64,000 nucleotides of DNA from an uncultured Bacillota bacterium (GTDB taxonomy: Bacteria > Bacillota > Clostridia > Christensenellales > QAND01). The notes below the pieces were generated by a model. That model was given only the letters and a program-made list of their open reading frames with translations. It did no database searches and was not told where the DNA came from. The stretch lies in NCBI GenBank assembly GCA_905188085.1, contig CAJJKN010000006.1, positions 1 through 64,000 on the forward strand, in the 5' to 3' direction. Positions 8,219 to 16,620 of this stretch are shown piece by piece; position 1 is the first letter of the stretch; each line of letters begins with the position of its first letter. The position numbers and the translations under genes are program-made.

Positions 8219-8317
8219 TTATTCATCCGCATCAGCATCGGCACGTTCAAGTTCAAATAAGCTCTTTTCATTGCAACCTGCCATTGAAACTTCTTTTGTT
8301 ACAGAAGCCATCGACAT
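8219..8317 (-). pseudogene. Remnant of a duplicated HxlR-type regulator (32 codons)
   Basis: The stretch reads MSMASVTKEVSMAGCNEKS, LFELER, then directly ADADADE and stop. It joins the first residues of the regulator at 5436-5831 to its last residues. The break lies at CACGTT, which occurs twice in the intact gene (5465-5470 and 5762-5767, 297 bases apart). Loss between these 6-bp repeats explains the product and keeps the frame. The AGGAGG site is retained, so a 32-residue peptide could still be made, but all DNA-binding helices are gone. Confidence 0.85.
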
Positions 8318-8799
8318 CACCTCCTAAGCAAAGATAAGCCAGCAATAAAAATGTGACTAACAATCTGTTTGGTTAGATACACCTATTATTCTGCTATTAT
8401 ATCCCATTTAACTGAGATTCCTAATTATATCCTATACTTCGTTATATTTTCACTGCTGTTTTCTCCTCCGTATTGCTATACAACCTTTTTTGTTCTTAAA
8501 TAACATTTATTTATTAACATTCAGAATATGTTTTGTACATTTGTTTATGTTTTTTGATTATTATAAAGCGTGTTTATAACTAAAAAGTGCGGTATTTACA
8601 GGTTGCGTACCTTGCAGTATTCTTGTTTCGGTAATCAAATATTACTGTATAAATGCGCGATATATTTTTTGATTATCTGTGATTTCATTTTTGCTTGGCT
8701 ACACAATTGAAGGGAAAGGGGGATCGTTGCGGTATATTTGCGTGTAGAAAAGCAGATAAGTCCTATTCTTTATTATTATTATTTTTTTGGAGGTTTCCT
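8318..8799 (+). promoter_or_regulatory. Promoter and leader region of PTS copy E
   Basis: Duplicate of the region before copy D, with scattered substitutions. The inverted repeat is kept with one arm change (ATTATAA-N7-TTATAAC, about 8562-8582), as are TAATCAAA/TTTGATTA arms. The ATT run before GGAGG has one more triplet than in copy D. An in-frame upstream ATG at 8695 exists but lacks a ribosome binding site. Confidence 0.5.
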
Positions 8800-10455
8800 A
8801 TGGAACTATCTCTCATGCAAGCATTGTTGCTTGCTGCGTACTACTGGTTCGCAACATGGTATATGTTTTATAGCATTATGAACATATTCATCGGCCCTCT
8901 GTTCACCGGCCTGATCTGTGGCCTCGTTTTAGGTGATGTACCCACGGCCATGAAAATTGCGGCAGTCATTCAGCCGATGTTCTTGGCCTTCACAGGCGCC
9001 GGCGGTACCACAGTGTGGGACGAAACCGCTGCAACTTTGGGCGGTTGCACGATCACGATGATCAGCGGCCTTCCGATAGAAAGCGCTGTTACCATCGCTG
9101 TGCCGTTGAGCTTGTTGTGTGCTCAGTTGCATACCGTTCGCCGTATTATCACAGTATATACTGCTCAACAGTCCGACAAATATGCTGCCGTCGGCAATGA
9201 CAAAGGCATTGTATTCATGGCCACCTGGTGGAACATCATCATGAAAATCTTCTTGTTCGGTGTTCCGATGTTCTTCGCGCTGTATTTTGGCGCAGAAGCT
9301 GTTGGTAGCTTTATGAACTCTTTGCCGGAATGGATTACCAATGCACTGGGTGCAACCGGTAAATTGTTGCCTGCATTGGGCTTTGCCATGACAGTTAATG
9401 TTATCGGGCGTCCGCAGTTCCTGCCCTTCTTCCTCGGTGGTTTCTTCCTGGCTGCTTATTCCGGCATGACCGGCATTCCGCTGGCTTTGATGGGTCTGTT
9501 CATTGCTTTCCTGTACTACCTGATCCTCGAAGCTTCCAGCGAAAAAGATGCTGTGGACGAAGGCTCCGCCGCTGCTGCGAAAGCTGACGAAGAAGGCAAA
9601 AAGCTTCTTACAAAAAAAGATGTAAACAACCTTGTATTCCGTTGGAATATGTTCTGTGAAATGTCCAATTCCTTTGCACGTCTGCAATCCGTGGCATTTT
9701 GCGCTGCATTTATCCCTGTATTGAAAAAACTGTATGGCAATGATCAGGAAGAATATTCCGCAGCATTGACCCGCCACCTGATGTTCTTCAACACCGAAGG
9801 TATCTGGGGCTCCGTGGTACACGGTATCGTATTGGCCATGGAAGAACAGCGCGCTTTGGGTGCTCCGATCCCGATCGAAGCGATTACCGGTATCAAAGCC
9901 GGTTTGATGGGCCCGTTTGCCGGCATCGGCGACACCATCGACTGGTCTACCTTGAAACCGCTGTTCATCATGCTGGTTCTGCCGCTGGCGGAAGCCGGTT
10001 CTTTCCTTGCTCCGATCTTCTACTTCATTCTGTTAGGCGGCGTTACCTATGCAGAAAACCTGTTCTTTGTACGTACCGGTTACAAGATGGGTACTGATGC
10101 AGCTCTGAGCATCTTGCAGGGTGGTATGATCCAGAAATTCATCTCCTGTGCTTCTGTTCTCGGTATGTTCATGATGGGCGGCTTGTCTTCCTCCATGGTT
10201 AGCGTAACCACGCCGATCCAGATTCCGACCGGCGATACCACTGCTATGTCCGTTCAGAAAGATATCTTGGATGCCATAGCTCCCGGATTGCTGACTCTGG
10301 CAGCGGTACTCCTTGTATACAAATACCTGCGCAGCGGAAAGAGCATGATGAAAGCCACGTTCTGGCTGCTGGGCATTGGCCTGGTGCTGGGTGCGGTCGG
10401 CGTCATCGGTGAAGGCGGTTTCTTGCTCAAACCCATTGTCGTTGCTGCAGCATAA
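8800..10455 (+). CDS. PTS mannose/sorbose-family IIC-IID fusion permease (copy E, most diverged)
   Basis: 551 residues from the ATG at 8800, preceded by GGAGG at the same spacing as copy D. The first ten residues equal copy D, but the rest is the most diverged of the set: AYYWFATWYMFYSIMNIF near the N-terminus, YTAQQSDKYAAVGN, WWNIIMKIFLFG, and LFIMLVLPLAEAG with FILLGGVTYAENLFF in the IID half. Islands that equal the other copies remain, for example the codons around ALMGLFIAFLYYLILE and KYLRSGKSMMKATFWLLG, as expected from patchwise gene conversion. RHLMFFNT and GLMGPFAGIGD motifs are intact, so it should be functional. Confidence 0.92.
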   Translation: MELSLMQALLLAAYYWFATWYMFYSIMNIFIGPLFTGLICGLVLGDVPTAMKIAAVIQPMFLAFTGAGGTTVWDETAATLGGCTITMISGLPIESAVTIAVPLSLLCAQLHTVRRIITVYTAQQSDKYAAVGNDKGIVFMATWWNIIMKIFLFGVPMFFALYFGAEAVGSFMNSLPEWITNALGATGKLLPALGFAMTVNVIGRPQFLPFFLGGFFLAAYSGMTGIPLALMGLFIAFLYYLILEASSEKDAVDEGSAAAAKADEEGKKLLTKKDVNNLVFRWNMFCEMSNSFARLQSVAFCAAFIPVLKKLYGNDQEEYSAALTRHLMFFNTEGIWGSVVHGIVLAMEEQRALGAPIPIEAITGIKAGLMGPFAGIGDTIDWSTLKPLFIMLVLPLAEAGSFLAPIFYFILLGGVTYAENLFFVRTGYKMGTDAALSILQGGMIQKFISCASVLGMFMMGGLSSSMVSVTTPIQIPTGDTTAMSVQKDILDAIAPGLLTLAAVLLVYKYLRSGKSMMKATFWLLGIGLVLGAVGVIGEGGFLLKPIVVAAA

Positions 10456-10478
10456 GTTTCTAAACTAACGCAGAACGA

Positions 10479-10509
10479 AAGGAACTCTCCTATGGAGGGT
10501 TCCTTTTTT
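10479..10509 (+). terminator. Rho-independent terminator of PTS copy E
   Basis: AAGGAACTCTCC, loop TAT, GGAGGGTTCCTT, T6. Marks the right end of the PTS array. Confidence 0.9.
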
Positions 10510-10674
10510 GTATAGAAATATAATAGGTAAGCTTTTCGGTATTCTTCCTGATCCCGGCGGATAAACCGTTTCCTACACCGCCCTGCCCTCTGCAAAGCGT
10601 TTTACGCTTGCGCAACAGCGTGTTGCTTGTTTTGTATGAAAAGAGGTGTTACGCTGTTTATGGAGGCGATGAGG

Positions 10675-11118
10675 ATGGAGCCAAAAGAAGTACTCTATAC
10701 GCTTAGAACGAAAAACGGTCTTTCACAGGATGCGCTTGCGGAAAAATTGTTTGTTACCCGCCAAGCCGTTTCAAGATGGGAAAACGGGGATACCGTGCCA
10801 AACACGGAAACGTTAAAAGCATTGTCCAAACTGTTTGATGTTTCCATCAATACGCTGTTGGGCTCTCCCCGCCAGCTGGTCTGCCAATGCTGCGGTATGC
10901 CGCTGGAGGATGCTTCCCTCAGCAAAGAACCAGACGGCACATTCAACGAATCGTATTGCAAATGGTGCTATGCCGACGGCCAATTTGCCTATACGAATTT
11001 AGAGGATTTGATAAATTTCCTCGTTTCGCATATGGCAAACGAGGCATATCCGCCGGCACAAATGCGCGCTTATCTGGAAACGTTGCTGCCTACGCTGGAA
11101 CATTGGAAAACCCGATGA
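10675..11118 (+). CDS. XRE-family regulator with C-terminal zinc-ribbon domain
   Basis: 147 residues from the ATG chosen because GGAGG (10662-10666) is 8 bases upstream; earlier in-frame ATGs are too close to it. Residues 1-62 form an HTH_3 domain (LRTKNGLSQDALAEKL, TRQAVSRWENGDTVPN). Residues 66-140 carry a putative zinc-ribbon: CQCCGMPL near 69-76 and SYCKWCYADG near 91-100, followed by a helical tail. Similar two-part proteins are widespread in Clostridia and their targets are mostly unknown. It lies alone between the PTS array and the serCA operon, with no terminator separating it clearly from the former's end. Confidence 0.85.
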   Translation: MEPKEVLYTLRTKNGLSQDALAEKLFVTRQAVSRWENGDTVPNTETLKALSKLFDVSINTLLGSPRQLVCQCCGMPLEDASLSKEPDGTFNESYCKWCYADGQFAYTNLEDLINFLVSHMANEAYPPAQMRAYLETLLPTLEHWKTR

Positions 11119-11382
11119 GAGATCCTCTCCTCTTCTTTGCGGACTCTTTGTTGCGGCATCTGTATGCGTTAAATACGTTTTATATAGGTTTTTTGCGCGC
11201 TTTGCCTGAAAACTTTTTAGCCGGATGTGTGTAAACCACTTCTTCCATTCGGCGGGGTGTGCCAGCCGTCCTTTGTTTTCTTCCGAACGGTTTAGCACGC
11301 CTTTTATCTTTACGAATTATAAAAAGCCGCATCCTGTTTTTTAACGGCGTTTTATAAAAATCTCTGATGTAGGCCCTATAAC
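11119..11382. other. Intergenic stretch without a supported gene
   Basis: No recognisable gene; open frames on both strands here are short and lack domains. Confidence 0.5.
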
Positions 11383-11416
11383 AAAAGCCTCCTGTATTTG
11401 ATACAGGAGGCTTTTT
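11383..11416. terminator. Bidirectional terminator between xre-like gene and serA
   Basis: Perfect 15-bp stem AAAAGCCTCCTGTAT / ATACAGGAGGCTTTT with a TTG loop and T/A runs on both sides. Confidence 0.9.
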
Positions 11417-11432
11417 GATTGGCTTATGTTGT

Positions 11433-12608
11433 TTAATATGCGCTCTTGATCACACGCAGGCGAATGACGCCTTCGATGGACTCCAGCTCTTGCAGCGCTT
11501 TTTCCGTAACGCTGTCGTCCAGGTCGATCATCGTATATGCAATCTTATCTCTGGAACGATTGTTCATGCTGGTGATGTTCACGTTTTCATTGGCCAAAAT
11601 CGTGGTGATCTGCCCTACCATCTTTGGCACATTATAATGTATAAATGTAATGCGCTCTCCATGATGCGGCGGCAGCGCGCAGGCCGGCATATTCACAGAG
11701 TTTTTGATGTTGCCGGTTTGCAGGAAATCGTACAACTGCTCGGCAGCCATCTTGGCACAGTTTTCTTCCGATTCCGGCGTGGACGCGCCCAAATGCGGCA
11801 CTGCCACAATGCCCTCTACCCCGATGACCTCTTCATCCGGGAAATCCACCACATATTTGGAAACGATGCCCTTGGCCAACGCCTGCTTCAGCGCGTCATT
11901 GTTTACAAGGCCGCCGCGGGCAAAATTCAACAGAATGGCGCCCTTTTTCATCTTGGCAAAGATTTCTTCGTTGATGGTGTCTCTGGTTTTATCCGTCAGC
12001 GGCACATGGATGGTGATGATATCACAATCCGCCACCAATTGTTCCAAAGAGGACGCGCGTTTTACTTCTTTTCTCAAAGACCAGGCCGCTTCGATGGTGA
12101 TAAACGGATCGTAACCCACAACATCCATACCCAGCGCCAAGGCGTCGTTTGCCACCATGGCCCCGATGGCGCCAAGGCCGATTACGCCCAGCTTTTTCCC
12201 TTTGATTTCCGGGCCCACAAAGCGTTTCTTTTCCGCTTCAATGGTCTTGGTTACGCCCGGTTGGCCTTTGAGCGTTTGCGCCCATGCCGTTGCTTCAAAC
12301 ACGTTTCTGGAGGCCATGATCGCGCAGCCCAGCACCAATTCTTTCACCGCATTGGCATTGGCGCCCGGGGTGTTGAACACAACCACGCCGTGGGCCGTAC
12401 AGTTATCAATCGGAATATTGTTATATCCCACACCGGCGCGGGCGATGCCCAGCAGGCTGTCTTCAAATTCCATATTCAGGCAATCCGCGCTGCGCACGAT
12501 GATGCCGTGCGGATCCTGTATGTCTTTGCCGACTTCATAGCGTTCGCTCGGCAATTCGTTGTAAATGACGCTGGAGATATTATTCAGCAGCTGAATTCTT
12601 TTTTTCAT
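11433..12608 (-). CDS. serA: D-3-phosphoglycerate dehydrogenase
   Basis: 391 residues. Oxidises 3-phosphoglycerate to 3-phosphohydroxypyruvate with NAD+, the first step of serine synthesis. Visible marks: Rossmann motif GVIGLGAIGAMVAND, catalytic Arg in NFARGGLVNNDALKQ, the acidic residue region DFPDEE, catalytic His in PHLGASTPESEENCA, and a C-terminal ACT domain (FIHYNVPKMVGQITTILANENVNI). It is the short type, without the extra ASB domain. The ATG at 12608 is preferred because AAAGGG lies 9 bases upstream; an in-frame ATG at 12617 is almost on that site. It lies 14 bases after serC and is surely cotranscribed. Confidence 0.95.
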   Translation of the reverse strand: MKKRIQLLNNISSVIYNELPSERYEVGKDIQDPHGIIVRSADCLNMEFEDSLLGIARAGVGYNNIPIDNCTAHGVVVFNTPGANANAVKELVLGCAIMASRNVFEATAWAQTLKGQPGVTKTIEAEKKRFVGPEIKGKKLGVIGLGAIGAMVANDALALGMDVVGYDPFITIEAAWSLRKEVKRASSLEQLVADCDIITIHVPLTDKTRDTINEEIFAKMKKGAILLNFARGGLVNNDALKQALAKGIVSKYVVDFPDEEVIGVEGIVAVPHLGASTPESEENCAKMAAEQLYDFLQTGNIKNSVNMPACALPPHHGERITFIHYNVPKMVGQITTILANENVNITSMNNRSRDKIAYTMIDLDDSVTEKALQELESIEGVIRLRVIKSAY

Positions 12609-12622
12609 TTTGCCCATCCCTT

Positions 12623-13714
12623 TTATTTGTTTTCCAGTTCAAACTTCTTCATGAATTCTACCAATGCTTTTACGCCTTCTACCGGCATTGCATTGTAGAT
12701 GGAAGCACGGATGCCGCCCACGCTGCGGTGGCCTTTCAAGCTTACCAGGCCCTGTGCTGCGCTTTCTTTAACGAATTTTGCCGTCAATTCTTCGTTTGGC
12801 AATACAAACGGTACATTCATCAGCGAACGATCCGCTTTATTGGTTACAGCGCCGGTATACAGGCTGCTGTTATCAATGCAATCGTACAACAGCGCCGCTT
12901 TTTCTTCGTTGATCTTCTGCATGGCTTCTACGCCGCCGTTTTTCAGCATCCATTTGAACACCAGGCCGGCCATATAAATGGCGAAGGTGGGCGGGGTGTT
13001 AAAGCAGGAGCCGTTGTCTGCATGGGTTTTGTAGTTTAACATGGTCGGTGCGTCGTCCGGGCAGAAGCCGATCAAATCTTCCCGCACGATGGCGATGGTC
13101 AGCCCGGCGGGGCCCACGTTTTTCTGCGCGCCGAAATACAACACGCCGAAATCGTTGATATCATACACCTGAGAGAGGATGTTGCTGGAAGCATCGCCCA
13201 CCAGCGGCACGCCCGCGGGCGGCGTCGGCAAGGTGGTGTATCTTGTTCCGTAGATGGTGTTGTTGGTTACGATATACAGATAATCCGCTTCCGGATCCAG
13301 CTTTGCGGGATCCACTTTCGGAATATAGGTAAAGTTGTCTTCTTCGGAAGAAGCCACAACGTTTACTTTGCCCACTTTTTTGGCTTCTTTAATGGCCTTT
13401 TTCGACCAGGCGCCGGTGTTGATATAATCGGCTTTGAAGGATTTTCTCATCAGATTCAACGGAATCATGGAAAACTGCAAAGACGCGCCGCCCTGGAGGA
13501 ACAATACCTTATAATTGTCCGGAATGTGCATTAAGGTGCGCAAATCCGCTTCTGCCTGCTGAATAATCTGTGAAAATGCAGCGCCCCTGTGGCTCATTTC
13601 CATCACGGACATCCCCGTATCCTGATAACACACCAGTTCGGAAGCTGCCTGTTTTAACACTTCTTCCGGCATAACGGCCGGGCCTGCTGCAAAGTTAAAT
13701 ACTCTTTCTGACAT
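12623..13714 (-). CDS. serC: Phosphoserine aminotransferase
   Basis: 363 residues, PLP enzyme converting 3-phosphohydroxypyruvate and glutamate to phosphoserine, the second step of serine synthesis. Typical N-terminus VFNFAAGPAVMPEEVL, then DTGMSVMEMSHRG, FLQGGASLQFSMIPLNL, and the PLP-lysine segment YFGAQKNVGPAGLTIAIVR. Length is normal. ATG chosen with GGGAG about 9 bases upstream; the preceding GTG is adjacent and less likely. First gene of a serC-serA operon. No serB is nearby. Confidence 0.96.
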   Translation of the reverse strand: MSERVFNFAAGPAVMPEEVLKQAASELVCYQDTGMSVMEMSHRGAAFSQIIQQAEADLRTLMHIPDNYKVLFLQGGASLQFSMIPLNLMRKSFKADYINTGAWSKKAIKEAKKVGKVNVVASSEEDNFTYIPKVDPAKLDPEADYLYIVTNNTIYGTRYTTLPTPPAGVPLVGDASSNILSQVYDINDFGVLYFGAQKNVGPAGLTIAIVREDLIGFCPDDAPTMLNYKTHADNGSCFNTPPTFAIYMAGLVFKWMLKNGGVEAMQKINEEKAALLYDCIDNSSLYTGAVTNKADRSLMNVPFVLPNEELTAKFVKESAAQGLVSLKGHRSVGGIRASIYNAMPVEGVKALVEFMKKFELENK

Positions 13715-13795
13715 CACTCATGTCTCCCTTCCCTTAAACGAATATCAACCCTCTCAAATTTTCATGGGGGATAGATAAAAACTTTAATTAGAGAT

Positions 13796-13824
13796 ATTAT
13801 AGTCAATAGAACTTTCAATTACAA
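13796..13824 (-). promoter_or_regulatory. Promoter of serC-serA
   Basis: Read leftward: TTGTAA, 17-base spacer, TATAAT. It lies 82 bases upstream of the serC start. No T-box or riboswitch was seen in the leader. Confidence 0.7.
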
Positions 13825-13912
13825 TGCATTTTAGCACTTTGCAACGATGAAATACCCATTTTCCTTCATTTTTCAAAAGGAATTTGAGGATTTTTGAAAG
13901 GAGTGTGTCCTC

Positions 13913-15211
13913 ATGGAGGATTTATTCAGCCAAATCGCCAAAACCCGTGCGCCTTTGGCGGATCGTATGCGCCCGCGAAATCTGGATGAATTCATCGGCC
14001 AAAAGCACATTGTGGGGCCGGGCAAACTGCTGCGGCGCGCCATTGAAGCGGACAGCCTGACCTCCAGCATATTCTTTGGCCCGCCCGGCTGCGGCAAGAC
14101 CACGCTGGCCGGCATTATCGCGCAGGCCACAAACAGCAAGTTTGTTAAAATCAACGCTGTTTCCACCGGCGTAAAGGAAATGCGCCAGATTTTGGAGCAG
14201 GCGGAAAATGATTTGAAACTATATGGAAAGACCACCACGGTTTTGCTGGATGAATGCCACAGATGGAGCCGCTCGCAAAGCGATATTATGCTGCCGGCGC
14301 TGGAAAACGGCGTGGTGCGCTTTATCGGCTCCACAACGGAAAACCCCATGATCGCCATGACGCCCGCCATTGTCAGCCGTTGCAGAATTTTTCAATTTCG
14401 TCCTTTGACCCAACAGGACGTGATAGAATCTTTACAGCGCGCCGCAACAGACGAGCGCGGCTTTCCCGGGCAGCGCATTGTGTTTGAAGACGGAGTGTTG
14501 GCCTATTGGGCCAACATTGCAAACGGCGATGCGCGCACGGCGCTCAACGCTTTGGAATTGGCCGTTACCACCACCCGCCCCGATAGCAGCGGCGTGGTGT
14601 ATATTTCCAAAGAGACGGCGCAGGATAGTATTCAACAGCGCATGTTGAATATGGATGAAGAACATTACTATAATATGTTAAGCGCATTTTGCAAATCTTT
14701 GCGCGGCGGCGATGCCGATGCCGCTTTGGCCTGGTTTGCCCGCCTTATGTACGCGGGGGTGGATCCCAGGATCATTGCGCGGCGGATCATCGTACACGCC
14801 AGCGAAGATGTGGGGCTTGCCAATCCCCAGGCCTTGGTGCAGGCCGTTTCGGCCGCGCAGGCCCTGGAGATGATCGGCATGCCGGAAGCCAGGCTGAATT
14901 TGGCGCAGGCCATCATCTATGTTTGCGAATCGCCTAAATCCAACAGCGTAGCCATGGCTGTGGAAAGCGCGATGGCCGGCGTTCAGGGCCATCCGGAAGA
15001 GCCGGTTCCCGTGCATTTGCGCGACACGCATTATAAAGGGGCGGAAAAGCTTGGCAACGGCAACGGGTATTTATATCCGCACGATTTCCCCGGGCATTGG
15101 GTAAAGCAGGAATATATGCCCCTTTCCGTGCGGGAAGATCGCTATTATCTGCCGTCTGAGATGGGGCAGGAAAGAAAAATTGCAGAAAGACATCGCCAGA
15201 TGAATCGATAA
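13913..15211 (+). CDS. rarA: Replication-associated recombination protein A (AAA+ ATPase)
   Basis: 432 residues of the RarA/MgsA/WRNIP1 family, a clamp-loader-like ATPase acting at stalled replication forks. Walker A GPPGCGKTT (56-64), Walker B VLLDECHR (110-117), sensor 1 GSTTENP (139-145) and the arginine finger region SRCRIF (155-160). The C-terminal helical tetramerisation part includes GGDADAALAWFARLMYAG and NSVAMAVESAM. Walker B usually reads DEIHRF-K-QQD; here it is DECHRWSRSQSD, a mild variant. It is 26 bases upstream of tldD and probably in the same operon. Confidence 0.95.
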   Translation: MEDLFSQIAKTRAPLADRMRPRNLDEFIGQKHIVGPGKLLRRAIEADSLTSSIFFGPPGCGKTTLAGIIAQATNSKFVKINAVSTGVKEMRQILEQAENDLKLYGKTTTVLLDECHRWSRSQSDIMLPALENGVVRFIGSTTENPMIAMTPAIVSRCRIFQFRPLTQQDVIESLQRAATDERGFPGQRIVFEDGVLAYWANIANGDARTALNALELAVTTTRPDSSGVVYISKETAQDSIQQRMLNMDEEHYYNMLSAFCKSLRGGDADAALAWFARLMYAGVDPRIIARRIIVHASEDVGLANPQALVQAVSAAQALEMIGMPEARLNLAQAIIYVCESPKSNSVAMAVESAMAGVQGHPEEPVPVHLRDTHYKGAEKLGNGNGYLYPHDFPGHWVKQEYMPLSVREDRYYLPSEMGQERKIAERHRQMNR

Positions 15212-15237
15212 AATTTTTACAAAGGACGGGATGAAAC

Positions 15238-16617
15238 TTGATACCTAAACAAACGGTACAAAAGGTTTTGCAGGCCGCGCTGGATGCCGGGGCGGATTTT
15301 GCGGAACTGTATTACGAAAACACGGAAAGAAACTCCCTGCAATACCGGGACGGCAAGGTGGAAACCATGCTTTCCGGGCTGGATGCCGGGGCCGGGCTGC
15401 GCGTGTTTTCCGGCACAAACAGCGCCTATGCTTATACCTGCGATATTTCTGCGCAGGCATTGATGAACGCGGCGCTTTCCGCGGCGCAGGCGCTGAAGGC
15501 AAATGCAAAAGAACATTGCAAGGATTTTGTCATCGCGCCTCCGCGGCCCATTCAACAGGCCGTTTTGCGCCCGCGCGAAGTGGATGCCGCCCGGCGCGTG
15601 AAAGTGGCCCAGCAGGCCTATCAGGCGGCAAGAGACGTATCGGCGGAAATCGTGCAAACGCAGGTGGCTGTTTTTGATGTACTCAGCCGCGTGTTGGTGG
15701 CCAATTCCAACGGCGTATGGGCCGAGGACGAGCGGGCGCGGGCCAGGCTGGCGGTTTCTACGGTGGCCAGCGCCAACGGCGAAATCCAGACCGGATTTGA
15801 AGGCCCGGGCGCAGGCAGGGGCTTTGAATTTTTCTCCGACTTGGATATTGACGGCACCGCGCAGCAGGCCGCGCAAACGGCGCTTACTATGCTGCATGCC
15901 CCGTATGCGCCGGCCGGCAAGATGACGGTGGCCGTGGGTGGCGGCTTTGGCGGCGTTATTTTCCACGAAGCCTGCGGACATTCTCTGGAAGCTACGGCCG
16001 TAGCCAAGGGCAACAGCGAATTTGCAGGCCGGCTGGGCGAAAAGATCGCATCCGAAAAAGTGACCGCCGTTGACGACGGCACCCTGCAAGGCGCCTGGGG
16101 CAGCATCGGCTATGATGATGAAGGGCATCCGTCTCAACGGAATGTTTTGATTGAAAACGGCATTTTGAAAGGCTATTTGATCGACCATATGGGCAGCCGA
16201 CGGATGGGCATGCCCTCCACCGGCAGCGGCCGGCGCCAAAACTATCGTTTTGCCCCCACCAGCCGCATGACAAACACCTTTATCGCCGACGGCAACGACG
16301 AAAATGTCATCGCCTCCATGGCCAGCGGCCTGTATGCAAAAAAAATGGGCGGCGGCAGCGTAAACCCGCTGACCGGTGAATTTAATTTTGCCGTGCAGGA
16401 AGGGTATCTTGTGAAAAACGGGCAGATCGATAAACCCGTGCGCGGCGCCACGCTGATCGGCAAGGGAAGCGAAGTGCTGCAAAAAATCGACGCTGTGGAA
16501 AAGGGCATGTGGATGGGCGAAGGCATGTGCGGCTCTGTTTCCGGCAGCGTTCCCACCTGCGTGGGAGAGCCGTTGATTCGCGTCAGCGAAATCTTAGTCG
16601 GCGGAAGGGAGGCCTAA
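15238..16617 (+). CDS. tldD: TldD-type metalloprotease subunit
   Basis: 459 residues. TldD is the zinc-binding half of the TldD/TldE protease, which in Escherichia coli trims unfolded or modified peptides such as microcin B17. The metal site HEACGH (243-248) and the strongly conserved C-terminal GMCGSVSGSVPTCVGEP segment are present. The start is TTG at 15238, with AAAGGACGGG upstream; the ATG seven bases earlier is out of frame and closes after five codons. Partner gene tldE follows after 3 bases. The target peptide here is unknown. Confidence 0.93.
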   Translation: MIPKQTVQKVLQAALDAGADFAELYYENTERNSLQYRDGKVETMLSGLDAGAGLRVFSGTNSAYAYTCDISAQALMNAALSAAQALKANAKEHCKDFVIAPPRPIQQAVLRPREVDAARRVKVAQQAYQAARDVSAEIVQTQVAVFDVLSRVLVANSNGVWAEDERARARLAVSTVASANGEIQTGFEGPGAGRGFEFFSDLDIDGTAQQAAQTALTMLHAPYAPAGKMTVAVGGGFGGVIFHEACGHSLEATAVAKGNSEFAGRLGEKIASEKVTAVDDGTLQGAWGSIGYDDEGHPSQRNVLIENGILKGYLIDHMGSRRMGMPSTGSGRRQNYRFAPTSRMTNTFIADGNDENVIASMASGLYAKKMGGGSVNPLTGEFNFAVQEGYLVKNGQIDKPVRGATLIGKGSEVLQKIDAVEKGMWMGEGMCGSVSGSVPTCVGEPLIRVSEILVGGREA

Positions 16618-16620
16618 ACG

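Noticed and set aside
8695..8799. N-terminal extension of PTS copy E to the ATG at 8695
   Set aside because: No ribosome binding site there, while GGAGG precedes the ATG at 8800, which gives the same 551 codons as the paralogues.
638..9822. Long antisense open frames (up to about 370 codons) inside every PTS copy
   Set aside because: They recur at the same place because the genes are paralogous, lack domains, and follow the codon bias of the sense strand.
11415..12698. 427-codon open frame opposite serA
   Set aside because: Antisense shadow of a clear serA gene, with no ribosome binding site or domain.
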